A stretch of DNA of 25,150 nt from Haplomitrium mnioides (lineage: Eukaryota > Marchantiophyta > Haplomitriopsida > Calobryales): assembly GCA_049999725.1 (NCBI GenBank), contig JBNGIS010024437.1, positions 101,580-126,729 of the forward strand, written 5' to 3'. Made by a program: the position numbers and the translations under genes. Positions 8,826 to 19,190 of this stretch are shown piece after piece (the stretch's first letter is position 1; every line of letters begins with the position of its first letter). The notes beneath the pieces were generated by a model, which was given only the letters and a program-made list of their open reading frames with translations, did no database searches and was not told the DNA's origin.

Positions 8826-11800
8826 TCATGCATTTGCACAAACTGCTGGTGATGAATCCACCATTTCTTGTGAATCTCCTTTGCTCCACAAAGTCATCAG
8901 TTCTCCCCTAAACCATCCCAGCACTATGACCGTCCCTACAGAACATTAAAGGCCACGTAAGTCAATAAAAACACCCATGTCATCCTTATATCCTGTTAAC
9001 AACATTCATATAAACCTCTAGACAGAGCTATTTGAAAGGCTAGTAATCTTGCTCTGTTGCTAAGCGAAGCAACTTGAAACAAAACCAAGAGGGTATATAC
9101 TAACCAAGTGTGCAAGGGACAATGTACAGTAATGCAGGCTGACCATTGCCGTTCATCACATTAAGGGCTACATAAGTCAGAAAAAGCCCTGCATGGTGCA
9201 CACAATAAGCAATCAATATGTCAGCACATAGAACAGCAGCAATAATTAACCCAAAGCTCTACTCAAGAAGAGACATCATGAATCTATTAGCACCAGTAGG
9301 AAATCCTAACCTTTGTACAAAAGGTCCCATCACAGGTTTTCACAAAAGATTCAGTGTATCACCAGAATAAAGTACACCACTTGTAGGTACTTGAAACATC
9401 GCTATAACTAGATACTTGACACACTATGTACTTTATAGATACAACCTATAAATGATCACTACACCAAGGACTGCAACAGAAGGTATCTTGTACAGTAAGC
9501 TTACCAAGACCATAGCCTACAGTTGACCAGAGAAAGTAACCTCCATAAAGAGTTTTCTTGAAAGCCCAGTCAAACCTGAAACAAAAAGATTATAAGAACA
9601 CAAACAGAGCAGCAACTCCAGCTCCACTGTATAGCTATAAACAAAAACATTACCTGAGACAAAATCCGACTAGGAGTCCTGGTAACAGGATGTCACCAAA
9701 TCCAATAATACTATAGCCCCCCCATGGATCAAACAAACGTGGCACCTTCAAAAGCATAGGAATACCCTCTCCACCGCTCTTATCACCTCTTGCAACCTTC
9801 ATCACAAGAAACAATTTTTTAGGCGGTACTCAAATTAAAATTACATTCATCAGGTCACAGAATGATTGAATAATTGCCTTGTTTGCCACCCAAAAAGCTC
9901 ACATTCCCTGTTCATAACATGAAAAGGTGACCCACCATACTACAGTCACGTGCTTTCCTAATCTGCACTACATACCTCTTTGCACTACCTTCACAATATG
10001 AATCTAGGAAGTTAGCAAAGAACTTTGACCCACTCTTTGCTTTCCAATGTTAACTTGAACCGGAAATTGAAACCAAGTAATATATAGAAGAGTGCTTTCA
10101 TACCACAATCATCACACTTTCATTGAAGATGGCCGGTGAAATGAAGACCCAGAAAACATCGTAAAAAAAGGCACAGCACAAAAGAACAGTTGAAACCTGG
10201 ACATGAAGTAGATACAGATGTTAACAAGGAAAAAAATCATTGCAGCAACGAGTCTCAATTGTCATTCAAATATGAGGAACTACCTTTATATTGGGTAACC
10301 TGACGATCTGGAGCACAGTCAAGATCAATGCTATGCCCTGAAAGAAAGCAACAAACTTATCTTTATCTTGATGCAATAGGTGGAACACAAAAAACAACAG
10401 AAGCTTATTCTAGAAGTATATCCAATCATGATTACAGAAAACCATGCTCAAATAGAGAACATCAGACTACCAAGATAGAGATATCTACTTTCTTACAATA
10501 ACAGAATAGTCTCACACATATTGTGCCTGCAAGTGATGTCTAAATTGAAGAGCATCCATACTTACAGATACCAAACTGAAAATGGACCAGAATATCTGTC
10601 CATAGTAAAAGCAGACGGTCATCTACCACCAAATATTCCCTAAACAGTAACATGAGATAGATCTACTAGACTTACAAGAATGTCTTGGGCAATCCATGCA
10701 AATGCAAGATGTCGAAATATTGCCCATAGCACAGCAAACGTGATGCAAAAAGGAGACACAACAACAGTGAGTGATGAAACTGATCCAAAATAAGGTAGAT
10801 TCACTTGGAAGGCTGCTGCGTGAGGGAACCACCTGCAAACAAGTGTCAGGCACATGTCAGGCTATAGATGGTACAGCCCCAATCAGGAAAATTTCTTTGA
10901 GAAGCATGAAATTGCATTCCTTCCTGCAAGTTACTAAAAACTTGTAGAAATGATACTGATGGTGCAGGAAAAGCATAACTCAACATGAATATTACCTTGA
11001 GAGAAGTGCAACTAGGCAAGTCTGCAAACCCTGCATTTTACAGGACATCCACAACATCACATACAAATTTTTTACCCAACCCTGAATTTGGTAAATGCCC
11101 AATCATAAACGCAGGGAGATGCAGATAGCCTCACCTCAATGCCACCAATGCAAAAGAGAATAACCAAGATCCAGAGAAACCACTCTGACATGAATAGGTA
11201 CAGGACGAGCAAAAAAACGGATGCAAGAACAAGGAACAGCACAGCAGAAGCAACATTTATGTCCACCACATCTCTATCTTCCTTAAGGTGCTCCACAACC
11301 GAAGGGTCTGGCAACTCCTACAAGCAGTAATCACAAGAATTATCAACAGTCTCCAAATGCATCATACCAGCATATACCAAGTTATTTACTATTCTTGATA
11401 TTACCATTGTCATCACATTAACACAAAATAGTGATGATTCAAACAAACCTCAAAGTCATGACTTACTTTCAATCGCCGGTAGTACTCATTTGCAGCTTCT
11501 CTAACACTCCAGGCAGACCAATAGGAAGCCCCAAGAATTGTCCCCACAGCCATGAGCCATAGAAACACTTCTGCCACATCTACTAGAGGGCGGTTGGGAG
11601 AGTAGAACATCACTCTCACTGCACCCAGTCCATCAGTGGATCACGTGAGTATATATAGTTATGAAGTTGTGAAGAGTAAAACCAACCACAAAAACAAATA
11701 AATGGAAGCTGCAATAGTCTAGGAAAAACCTACACACATCACAACTGCGCAACACATAGAGTGCAGCCTTTACAATGTGGTGTCAGACACAAAGTTTCAG

Positions 11801-13410
11801 ACTATTCAGCCTCATCATGTGTAGCAGTGACAAGCTGCCACAACTTCCTGCTGGTTTTGTCAGTTCCCGACAGCAGGTCCTGATCAATCTTCGTACTGAG
11901 TTTCTGCCACTTTCCGGAAGTAACAGGAAAACTCAGTCATGATGATGCCTAGCACTCCATCAAGAATCCAAACTAATCAAAATCTGTCAACTCTCAAGCA
12001 TCAGCTTGCAACATCATTCATTTCACTTCAGTTCGATCTTGTGAAGCAGACATCCAAGAGAATAACTGTCAGAGAGGTCTGCTGAAAGGTTAGTGAAAGA
12101 AAGATTCATGGCTGGTTCAAAGATAGGCAATAGACAAAACCTTGAATGGAGTAATGAATTATCTGTTAGCAGAGAACCCCGTTAAGAAATATACCCTCTT
12201 TCCCATCAGACAATGCTTCCTGCAACCCCTCTCCGGCAGACTTAGGAAGCATAACTGCTGGTATTGAGATGTCAGAAAAGGTATTATTGTCTGCACACAC
12301 CATCTTGTAAAGTTCTGCAAGACCAGTCAACCACCACACAATTCCTTTAGCCTTTGTAAGCAGAATTCATCACATAGGCAAAACGTCCCCCTTCTGTGGT
12401 TGGGAAACCATTAGGACACGGAAACATGTTTCAACCTAAACGTCAACAAAGGAGAAGCTACAAGCGATTCATGTGCATTGGAAAAGAAATTCATGAAGAT
12501 TGTCCAATTTATTCCGTTCTTTATTAATTCTATTCTTTTCTGTACCCATTCAAATACGCATGGAAGGAGGACCTCAAATCCAGTTCTAACCTTCTCTGTC
12601 ATTCACAACAAGCAGTGCCACAGCTCCTGCATTCTGTGCCATTCTGGCTTTCGTCGTAAATGTGCAATTTCCTCGTTGGGCCAACACAGCGAATCCATTA
12701 AGCTACATCATCACTGGCATGGTTAGATAGACCAACAAGCGACTGCATTACAGTTTTTCAAATTACAAACTGGAATCGTGGCATCATAAAAGTGCATTTG
12801 TTTCGATACAGTTAGCTAAAAATAAATTACAAAATTTGCTAATTGCTCAAACCTCAGATGGTTGATTTTGACACAAAGTAGGGGGTTTCACAGTCGCAAG
12901 AGGAGCCGAAAGGCCGTCCTTTTTTTCCTTACGGATCACTGCTCCAAAGCGAGCACTCACTCCAACATATTCTGACGCCTCCACGCCATCAATCCAGTTT
13001 CGAACTTTGACCTGCACGCATCAACGACTGAACCATGTATAAAAAGACAAAAAGAAAAGAAACCTTTAACATTCTCATACTAGTTAAAATAATGGACTTT
13101 TCTTAAAAACGTGCAGACCGATCCAAGTGCAACTACGCATAGCACCGTGTCGTGAAGGGAAATTTTGGAGTAGCATACGTTGAGATGCGATGGAAATGTA
13201 GGCGTCCTTCGTAAAGAAAACGAAACCTACAAAATCCCAGCAAAACGAAAACATATACGAATTCCTTACCAAGGTAAATTGATTATCGCAACCGGGCACC
13301 TTGGGCTCACTTTCGTCATCTTGCTGTACCGAATCATCATTCCCCGAGACTTGCCCCAACAGAAACAGAACCAGCAGCAGCTTACAAGCCACCACCGGTC
13401 TCAAATCCAT
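8826..13410 (-). CDS. SPPL: Signal peptide peptidase-like protease (PA-domain SPPL), 14 exons, 537 aa
   Basis: An intramembrane aspartic protease that cuts type II membrane proteins within the bilayer; plant PA-domain SPPLs are known from endomembranes. Exons, in transcription order: 13410-13270, 13011-12853, 12702-12591, 12314-12195, 11618-11467, 11317-11135, 11030-10996, 10832-10676, 10337-10284, 10196-10104, 9796-9654, 9575-9505, 9188-9105, 8935-8826 (stop TGA). All introns are GT-AG (78-576 bp) and all phases join, giving 1614 coding bases. Seen in the protein: signal peptide [19 protein letters not shown]; a PA domain about residues 95-180 with cysteines and possible N-glycosylation sites at N112 and N147; about nine membrane segments from residue 190 on; YD (D384), GFGD (D437) and QPAL (491-493), the two catalytic aspartates and the PAL motif. 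The residue three before QP is Asn (NGNGQPAL) where relatives usually have His. The start was chosen because it places the signal peptide at the N-terminus; the frame stays open upstream to 13551. The gene looks intact. Confidence 0.95.
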
Positions 13411-13620
13411 CACAACTGCTGAGGCTCTCTTCTTCCCCACAACAACTAACGTGCTGTCGAGAAGACACCGTTCGTGTCGAAGTTCTTTAAACGACAGTTT
13501 TGTGTAAGCATGCCATTTCCTGCAAAACGCCGTTCCTCCGTTTTTGTGCACACCGGAGGGCTGCTGGAGTCCGATATAAGAACTATCCGGACTCAGAAGG
13601 TTCTTACATTACAGCTACTA
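13411..13620 (-). promoter_or_regulatory. 5' flank / 5' UTR of the SPPL gene
   Basis: The region upstream of the chosen ATG. A weak TATA-like TTATATC lies at about 13573-13579 on the minus strand, roughly 165 bp before the ATG. It sits in an imperfect inverted repeat (arms 13567-13576 and 13584-13594, 7-base loop, one bulged base). No transcription start can be fixed. The reading frame of exon 1 runs open through this region to an ATG at 13551. Confidence 0.35.
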
Positions 13621-13751
13621 GTTACAGAAAAAATGCGACAGGTATGTGTAACCAAAAAATCTGATTGGTGGAGTGGTGAAATGATGATGTGTCGTAGTCT
13701 TAAAAACAAAACATTTGCCCAAAAAAAAGCATTTTCAATTTCTGCTACTCT

Positions 13752-13905
13752 TTTGGTTGAAGTTGAAAGTTCTTCGAGTCCAGCACATTTTATTGAGTTT
13801 AAACATTTTCCTCTATATTGTGCCCCTCTTTGGTTGAAGTTGAAACTTCTTAGAGAACTTCCTGTCCAGCATATTTTATTGAGCTTCAACATTTTCTTCT
13901 ATATT
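13752..13905. repeat. Two-copy tandem duplication, about 77 bp
   Basis: TTTGGTTGAAGTTGAAA, then TTCT, CCAGCA, ATTTTATTGAG and ending CTATATT, occurs at 13752-13819 and again at 13829-13905. The second copy carries about 9 extra bases in its middle. The phrases ACATTTTC and CTATATTC reappear near 14520, linking it to the following repeat block. Confidence 0.8.
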
Positions 13906-13939
13906 CGGCAGCCATTCTCGGCGTGGAGGTTTGCAGAGC

Positions 13940-16900
13940 ACGTTTGAGCACATTTTCAGCTCGAAGAGTTCCTTATCGACCGGATTTTGAACTTTTGAGC
14001 TTCTTTGAGTTATCGTTGCCTGCTGCTTCGAGCATTACTCGTTTGCTGCTTTGACACTTGAGCATTGCTTGGGCATTCTTGGACTTCGTCATTGACCTTC
14101 TGGCTTTCTTTTTTGCAGGATGCAGGCATTTTTCGTCTTTATTCAGCTTCTGCCTTCGAGCAACAGAGCGTTTCAATTCCTCTGTGAGATTCTTCGTCGC
14201 TTTGTGCTTGCCTTCTTCCCATGCAGGTTTTCAAGCGTGTTTGAGTCACTTTCGTGTGAGCATTGATCAAGCTTACGTTTTCTGCAGCTTTCTCCCCTGT
14301 TCCATTCTTCTTCGATTTGCTGACCTTCATCAATTTCTTCCTTTCTTTGTCGCAGGACGCAGGCATGGTTCGGGAACAGTTTTGTAGACGCAATCCTAAT
14401 CCCTAAATTTCTTATCAAGCAGATTTGGGCGTCTTTGAATCACCTTCGTGTGAGCATTCTTGGAGTTGAAGAAGCTGGAGGAGCTTCATTTAGCTTCTGT
14501 TTTTTGCTCCGAACTACTTCAGCATTTTCTTCTGTATTCAGCAGCACGCATCTATCGACTTCATTCAGCTTCGAGCATATCAACGGGGTTTCTTTTTTGC
14601 AGAGTGCAGGCAGTTTTCGTCTTTATTCAGCTTCTTCCTTCAAGCAGCAGAGCGTTTCAATTCCTCTGTGAGCTTTTTCCTCACTTTCTGTGAGCATTCT
14701 TCGAGCTGCAGAGCTTCCATTCTCCTTCGTAGTGCCGTCGGTTCCTTCTTGCCTCTTCATCGATTCCTCCTTCCCATGCAGGTTCGCAGAGCTCTGTGGA
14801 ATCGAAGTTTTTGTTTCCGTTGCTGTCTTCCATATTTTAATTCTTCCCACTCCATCATCGAGCTTCTGCCTTTCTTTTTTGCAAGACACAGGGGTTGAAT
14901 CATGATCAAGATTTTGAGAGGACCAGCTTGCTGCTCTCTGGGAAGCAAGTAGGGAATAGAGGTAACCATCTTTTCTTTCTGCTCCTACCAGCTGAAGTCA
15001 TTTTTCAGTGTTTTTTATTTTGGCCAGCCTTAGAGTTGGATCGCAGGTTGGGAAGTGAGGCAGCCTCCACAGGGATCCAGCCCCCGAATTTGGGTGATTG
15101 CATTGAGAGGCATGGAGATGTCTCATGCACAGCAGAAAAAAAGGTGGGAAATGGCAAGGGGCCAGGTGAGTGAGGGAATTTGGGAAGAAAGTTCCAATTC
15201 GTTTGAAGAATTGGGCACTAGGTTTCTGGGGCATGCCCTCCCAGATATTTTTGGAGTCTAAGAATACATGCTGTTGCTTGGGAAAACCCTTCAAATCTTT
15301 CAAGAGGCCTGCACTCACTGACCTTCCTAATGGTATGCACTCACTGATTTTCCTTGTGGCATGCACAAAGTAATCTGAACTATGCTATGACTAACATATG
15401 GCTACTAACCCATCGATTACAGAATTCTACACCTACACATGGAAAAAGCTCCGGTCTAACAGTCATGAATAGTTTGAATGGGCAACACCTACAATATTAT
15501 TTGACCATTTACACCCTACCATTCGCAGGTCCTTCCTCACCGTTGGTTCTTCCTCACCATTTCTAGGTACCCAGTGTTATGAGCGGTAATTGGTTAGGTG
15601 AATCACATGTGTGCTGGCCTTCCAGCATTTACAGCATGAATAATCCTGAGGTCTCAGAATTATCATTTCCCTTCTACCTCACTGTACTCACGCTGTAATC
15701 AGTGGACGAGGGTTCATACCCCTTAGGCTGACAGAACAATTAGCTAGGCTGATAGAACATCCGTTTAGCTCAAATGCAGAAGTGCACACTCATCCACGTT
15801 TTTCTGCTTTGACCTGCATTTTCTGCTGCCGCCACCACCATTCGCATTTTGGAATCGTGGAGCATTAGCCAGAGTAGGGCCATTCCAGGCTCGAGCTTTT
15901 ATTTCACGAGCCTATGCTTCCGTTTTCTGCTGTTTTCTTTGGCTCCTTCTTACAGCTTTCAATTCCTTATTCCCATACAGATTCGCAAGCTCTGTTTATA
16001 ATCAAGGTGAGCGGGAATGAAGGAGGTGCCAGTGGTTTCATGACCAATTTTGGAAACAAAGGTAAACCCAATGGCTTCCTCCTGCTGCTACGATGAACAA
16101 CCAATTTTGCCAAATAGCCTGCTGCTAGAGGGTGAATCACTCGGCCAATGGGAACGAAATCCCTAACCAGCCCATTACAAGCCTAAGGAATCTTGCACAA
16201 TCTTGCACATGGATTTGTGGTCCATGCTGTAGATGGATGGGCTGGAGATTTTCATGGCCTTTCAGAATTTTCTCTGCTGCCAGCAATTAAAGTTTGTCAG
16301 ATAAAGATTGGTGGCTTTTTGTCTGCAAGTTGTCAGCGCATTACAAGCCTAAGGCATCTTGCACAATCTTGCACATGGATTTGTGGTCCATGCTGTGGAT
16401 GGATGTACTTGAGATTTTCATGGTCTTTTAAAAGTTTCTCTGCTGCCAGAAAATAAAGTTTGTCAGATAAAGATTGGTGGCTTTTTGTCTGCAAGTTGTA
16501 TAAACACACGTGCTCTGTAGGTTGACTTTCAGTTTTCTGAGAAGTGCACGTCGCAGGAGAACCCATCATGTACTTAATTCCTTCAGAGCATTCGTTGTCA
16601 AGCATTTGCTTCTCCTTCCACCTGCTTCAGCTTTAGGGCGCCTGGTCTGGTTCAAGCAACTGTCTATTGAGCAGATTTTAAGCACATTTTGAACATCGAT
16701 TTGAGTCTCCTTTTATTTTTTGCTGTTGCTTCGAGAATATGTTTTCTACTTCAACCTGCTTCAGCTTTAGGGCACCTATTGTGCTCTGCTTCAAGCTACT
16801 TTCTATTGAGCACATTGTGAGCTCAAAGAGTTCCTTTTCGACTCTCCAGATTTGTGCAAGATTTTTTCATCATTTTTCTTCACGATCTTTTCCTGCACCC

Positions 16901-17220
16901 AAGTGCTGCATTGATTTTTTTGCCACGTTTTTCAGCAGCAAGCATTTTCAGTTCCTTATTTTCCATTTTTTGCTGCTCCTTTGAGTGTTTGTTATCATTC
17001 GTTTTCTGCTTTGACTTCCTTCATCATTTTGTTCATCAATCACCTAAATTTATTGCTGCATTTCAAAATTGTGATGCGCATGCAGAATGGAGTAAATTTT
17101 TGGCTACAAATTTTTCTTCTGCCTCTCTTTTCCAAGACACTCGCCTCTGCTGCCTTCATACAAGCATTGGAGGTTTGAATTTTGATTTCTTCTTTGAGCT
17201 GTTGCCTTTTGTTTTTGCAG
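13940..17220. other. Repeat-derived block upstream of the membrin relic
   Basis: No intact gene is seen. T- and C-rich plus-strand sequence contains many TTCGAGCA / TTGAGCA words. A segment with CTTTTTTGCAG, then TTTTCGTCTTTATTCAGCTT and GAGCGTTTCAATTCCTCTG, occurs at about 14107 and again at about 14590 (offset 484 bp). A third partial relative, GAGCTTCTGCC then CTTTTTTGCA, lies at 14856-14884, and a fourth directly before the first membrin exon (17196-17220). These look like copies of an intron 3' end. Open frames up to 122 residues (for example minus 14998-15366) have no recognisable domain. The stretch 15370-16170 holds nothing I can name. Confidence 0.5.
16173..16502. repeat. 166-bp tandem duplication
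   Basis: The unit CATTACAAGCCTAAGG ... TGCACATGGATTTGTGGTCC ... GTCTGCAAGTTGT is present twice, at 16173-16338 and 16339-16502. The copies differ at scattered positions (GGAATC/GGCATC, TGTAGATGG/TGTGGATGG). No protein meaning is seen. Confidence 0.92.
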
Positions 17221-17866
17221 AACGAGCAAGGACTACTCTTTCAGATGTTTATCAGCAAGGTCGACATTTTTTGCTTAGTGTGGAATGGATTGAAGCGATT
17301 AGAGCGGCTGGAAAGCATTGGAGGTACAATTGCTGGCACTGATCTGGCTCAGAGTGTGCAGCGTCATCTGTCTCAGCTGCAAAACAACAGCATGGAGATG
17401 GAACATTCGTGGCGGTAGCCCATGCCCAAAACTGAACGCGATCTCTGGAAATGGTGGAAAGATGAACCCCTCTTTTCTTCATTCTAAAGAACAGCTGATC
17501 TCTCGTGCTTCTCCATCAAGTTTTGTAGTTTTTTTTCTTGCCAATTTGAATGGTACTGAAAGCATATTTTAGTGGGATCTGGCAGGAAAGTGGAACAAGT
17601 CCCTGAAGAATCCAACTCGCTTAAGAGAAGTACTTAGGCCGACAACATCGCCGACATGTGGAAGCTCAAGAATGCACTGAACTTTTCAGTAGAACGACAT
17701 AATCCAAATTTCTCATTTGTTTCAGCAATACAGTGCATTTAGGTCATACAAGTTTGATCGGGTGGGAATTGTATGATATTCTTTGACCAATGTATGTCTC
17801 TTTGCGTCTACAAATCTTTCCAATTGATGTCATGTAAGAATGAAGAATTATAACATTGTTGAATAG

Positions 17867-18225
17867 TTGTGGGAGCCTTTTCTGATAGGCAGTGAGAAAG
17901 GCTTAGAAGTCAATATTTTTGATAAGCGTAACCTACCAGAGTACGCAGGCATTCAGATAATTAGAATGCCTCATATTCAATCTAATATCTCAGATACAGC
18001 CAAATTTGGAGTAGTCAACAGCCAATTCTTCAGATTTATTCGTCTTTGTAGCTCTAAGGAGTTTTTTGTATCTCAAATGGTGGGTCTCATTCTCCTTCTT
18101 AAGGATAAAGGTTATCCAGTTCACAAGCTTATGAACAGAACAAGGGGTCTCCTTACTTGAGTGAAATTCTTGTATGGATTATCAGCTATGGGCATTTTCA
18201 AGACGATACGGCAAAAGGTATGTTA
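17867..18225 (+). pseudogene. Retroelement reverse-transcriptase C-terminal-like fragment
   Basis: A 97-residue open frame with FDKRNLPEYAG, then RMPHIQSNIS, FGVVNSQFFRFIRLCSS and LLLKDKGYPVHKL. After a TGA at 18158 the same frame continues with VKFLYGLSAMGIFKTIRQ. The DKR...FPH..SNI...GV..SQ..R..R.CS...KGY pattern resembles the region just after the RT catalytic core in some non-LTR or Penelope-type elements. This is recognition from memory of the pattern, not a search. No catalytic RT motifs (YxDD) are present. It lies inside intron 2 of the membrin relic, so it is probably a nested insertion remnant. It may be something else; the product name is tentative. Confidence 0.45.
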
Positions 18226-18384
18226 GTTTACAGTGGGGAGCTTCATACAAGCCCACTTCGAATGATTCTAATTTTTCTAATTAACTAACATCTCCTTCTC
18301 CTATTCTATTCTATTCTGTTCTATTATCCCTTTGTTTTCCTCCTCTCTTTACTTCTTTCTCTTTCACCCCGGGTTTTGTTTTTT

Positions 18385-18402
18385 GTGTGTGTGTGTGTGT
18401 GT
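18385..18402. repeat. (GT)9 microsatellite
   Basis: Nine GT units, preceded by an imperfect TATTC tract (about 18300-18326) and followed by AAATAAATAAATA. Simple repeats inside intron 2 of the membrin relic. Confidence 0.9.
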
Positions 18403-18501
18403 TTTAAAGAATATAAAATATAATAAATAAATAAATACATATTCATTTGTTTCTTTTTTAGGTTATGGTAGCTTCAGAGGGCAGTGCTAGCCAACATTAT
18501 G

Positions 18502-18545
18502 CCTACGTTTTCCCACCACTTCCGGAATAGTGACAGAAACGTAGG
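18502..18545. repeat. Perfect 9-bp inverted repeat
   Basis: CCTACGTTT (18502-18510) pairs with AAACGTAGG (18537-18545) across a 26-base loop. A second outer pair, TTATGCC (18497-18503) and GGCATAA (18563-18569), brackets it. No transposase or target duplication is evident, so a miniature transposon is only a guess. Confidence 0.6.
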
Positions 18546-19190
18546 ACTTTAGTTTTGCCTTTGGCATAACTTATATCCACGGCTGGGAACTGACGAAGTC
18601 TGTGGTAAAGTAGTAGTAATCTGTCAATACTACTCATAATGCTGCTTAGAGGTCTATGGCAAGTGCTTGACAAACACTATGCGCATCACCGCACTTCTCC
18701 TCTAGTTAGCTAGCTAGTTAGTTTATTTATTTTTAAACTTTTATTTTATTTTTGGGTTTCTTCTGCTTTATTTTTGTTTTTGATTGGGGTGGAGGTTGGG
18801 TTGTTAATCTTTTCAATCTTCAGTACATATCATCTTGATTAACTTTATGATTGGCTACCTTAGTTTGTAAGTATGGAGTTCTCTCAATACTTATAAAGAT
18901 ATATAGATCAGAATGGGCCTGCAGCCAACATATTGCAAGTGTACAATGAGGAGGCTCATGCCATGCAATCAACTCAGAACTCTTCACATGTGCCTTTGAG
19001 GCTTATGCCACAGGGGCAGCTATTCTTTCCAAATACTCAAAGTTTGTATCTTTCTTGAAGTCTTTGATTTCTGTTCTGTTTGTGTTTAAGTTTGTTTAAG
19101 TTTAGAATGCTGATCTTATTGTTGTGGGGTTGTCAAATTCAGTGTTGAGAGTAATTGAAAGACAACATCAAATGGACAAATTTCAGCTCT

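Larger units (their letters stand above)
17221..19190 (+). pseudogene. MEMB11: Membrin (MEMB11/12-type Golgi Qb-SNARE) pseudogene, introns retained
   Basis: Membrin is a Qb-SNARE for ER-Golgi and intra-Golgi fusion. Pieces occur in family order. Exon 1 (17221-17453): LSDVYQQGRHFLLS in one frame, then after a frameshift GLKRLERLES and DLAQSVQRHLSQL, a stop codon TAG at 17416, and PKTERDLWK. Exon 2 (17586 to about 17688-17700): KVEQVPEESNSLK, a frameshift, EKYLGRQHRRHVEAQE. Exon 3 (18907-19041): ANILQVYNEEAHAM, a frameshift, then ATGAAILSKYSK. Exon 4 (19106 to about 19180): VGLSNSVLRVIERQHQMDK. Exon edges have AG and GT signals (TTTTTGCAG before exon 1, GGCAG before exon 2, ATATAG before exon 3). 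No start codon precedes exon 1, part of the SNARE motif between exons 3 and 4 is missing, and no C-terminal membrane anchor follows. Because introns are kept it arose by DNA duplication or decay in place, not by retroposition. Confidence 0.82.

Noticed and set aside
8551-8889. 112-residue minus-strand frame as a separate gene
   Set aside because: It overlaps the last SPPL exon in another frame and the 3' UTR. The spliced SPPL frame explains the conserved bases.
14998-15366. 122-residue minus-strand open frame
   Set aside because: No recognisable domain, low-complexity ends, and an overlapping plus-strand frame is equally open. No splice or promoter support.
15708-15724. GGGTTCATACCCC as the B box of a tRNA gene or SINE
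   Set aside because: No acceptor stem, no A box at the right distance, and no poly(A) tail or target duplication. It is a short chance match.
17182-17418. 78-residue open frame as an independent small protein
   Set aside because: Its C-terminal half is the membrin exon 1 in the frame after the frameshift; the N-terminal half is intron and out-of-frame sequence.
18911-19036. A separate small exon of an unknown regulatory protein
   Set aside because: It first looked like a glutamine- and proline-containing exon, but the motifs ILQVYNEEAHAM and AAILSKYSK and its position fit the membrin SNARE.
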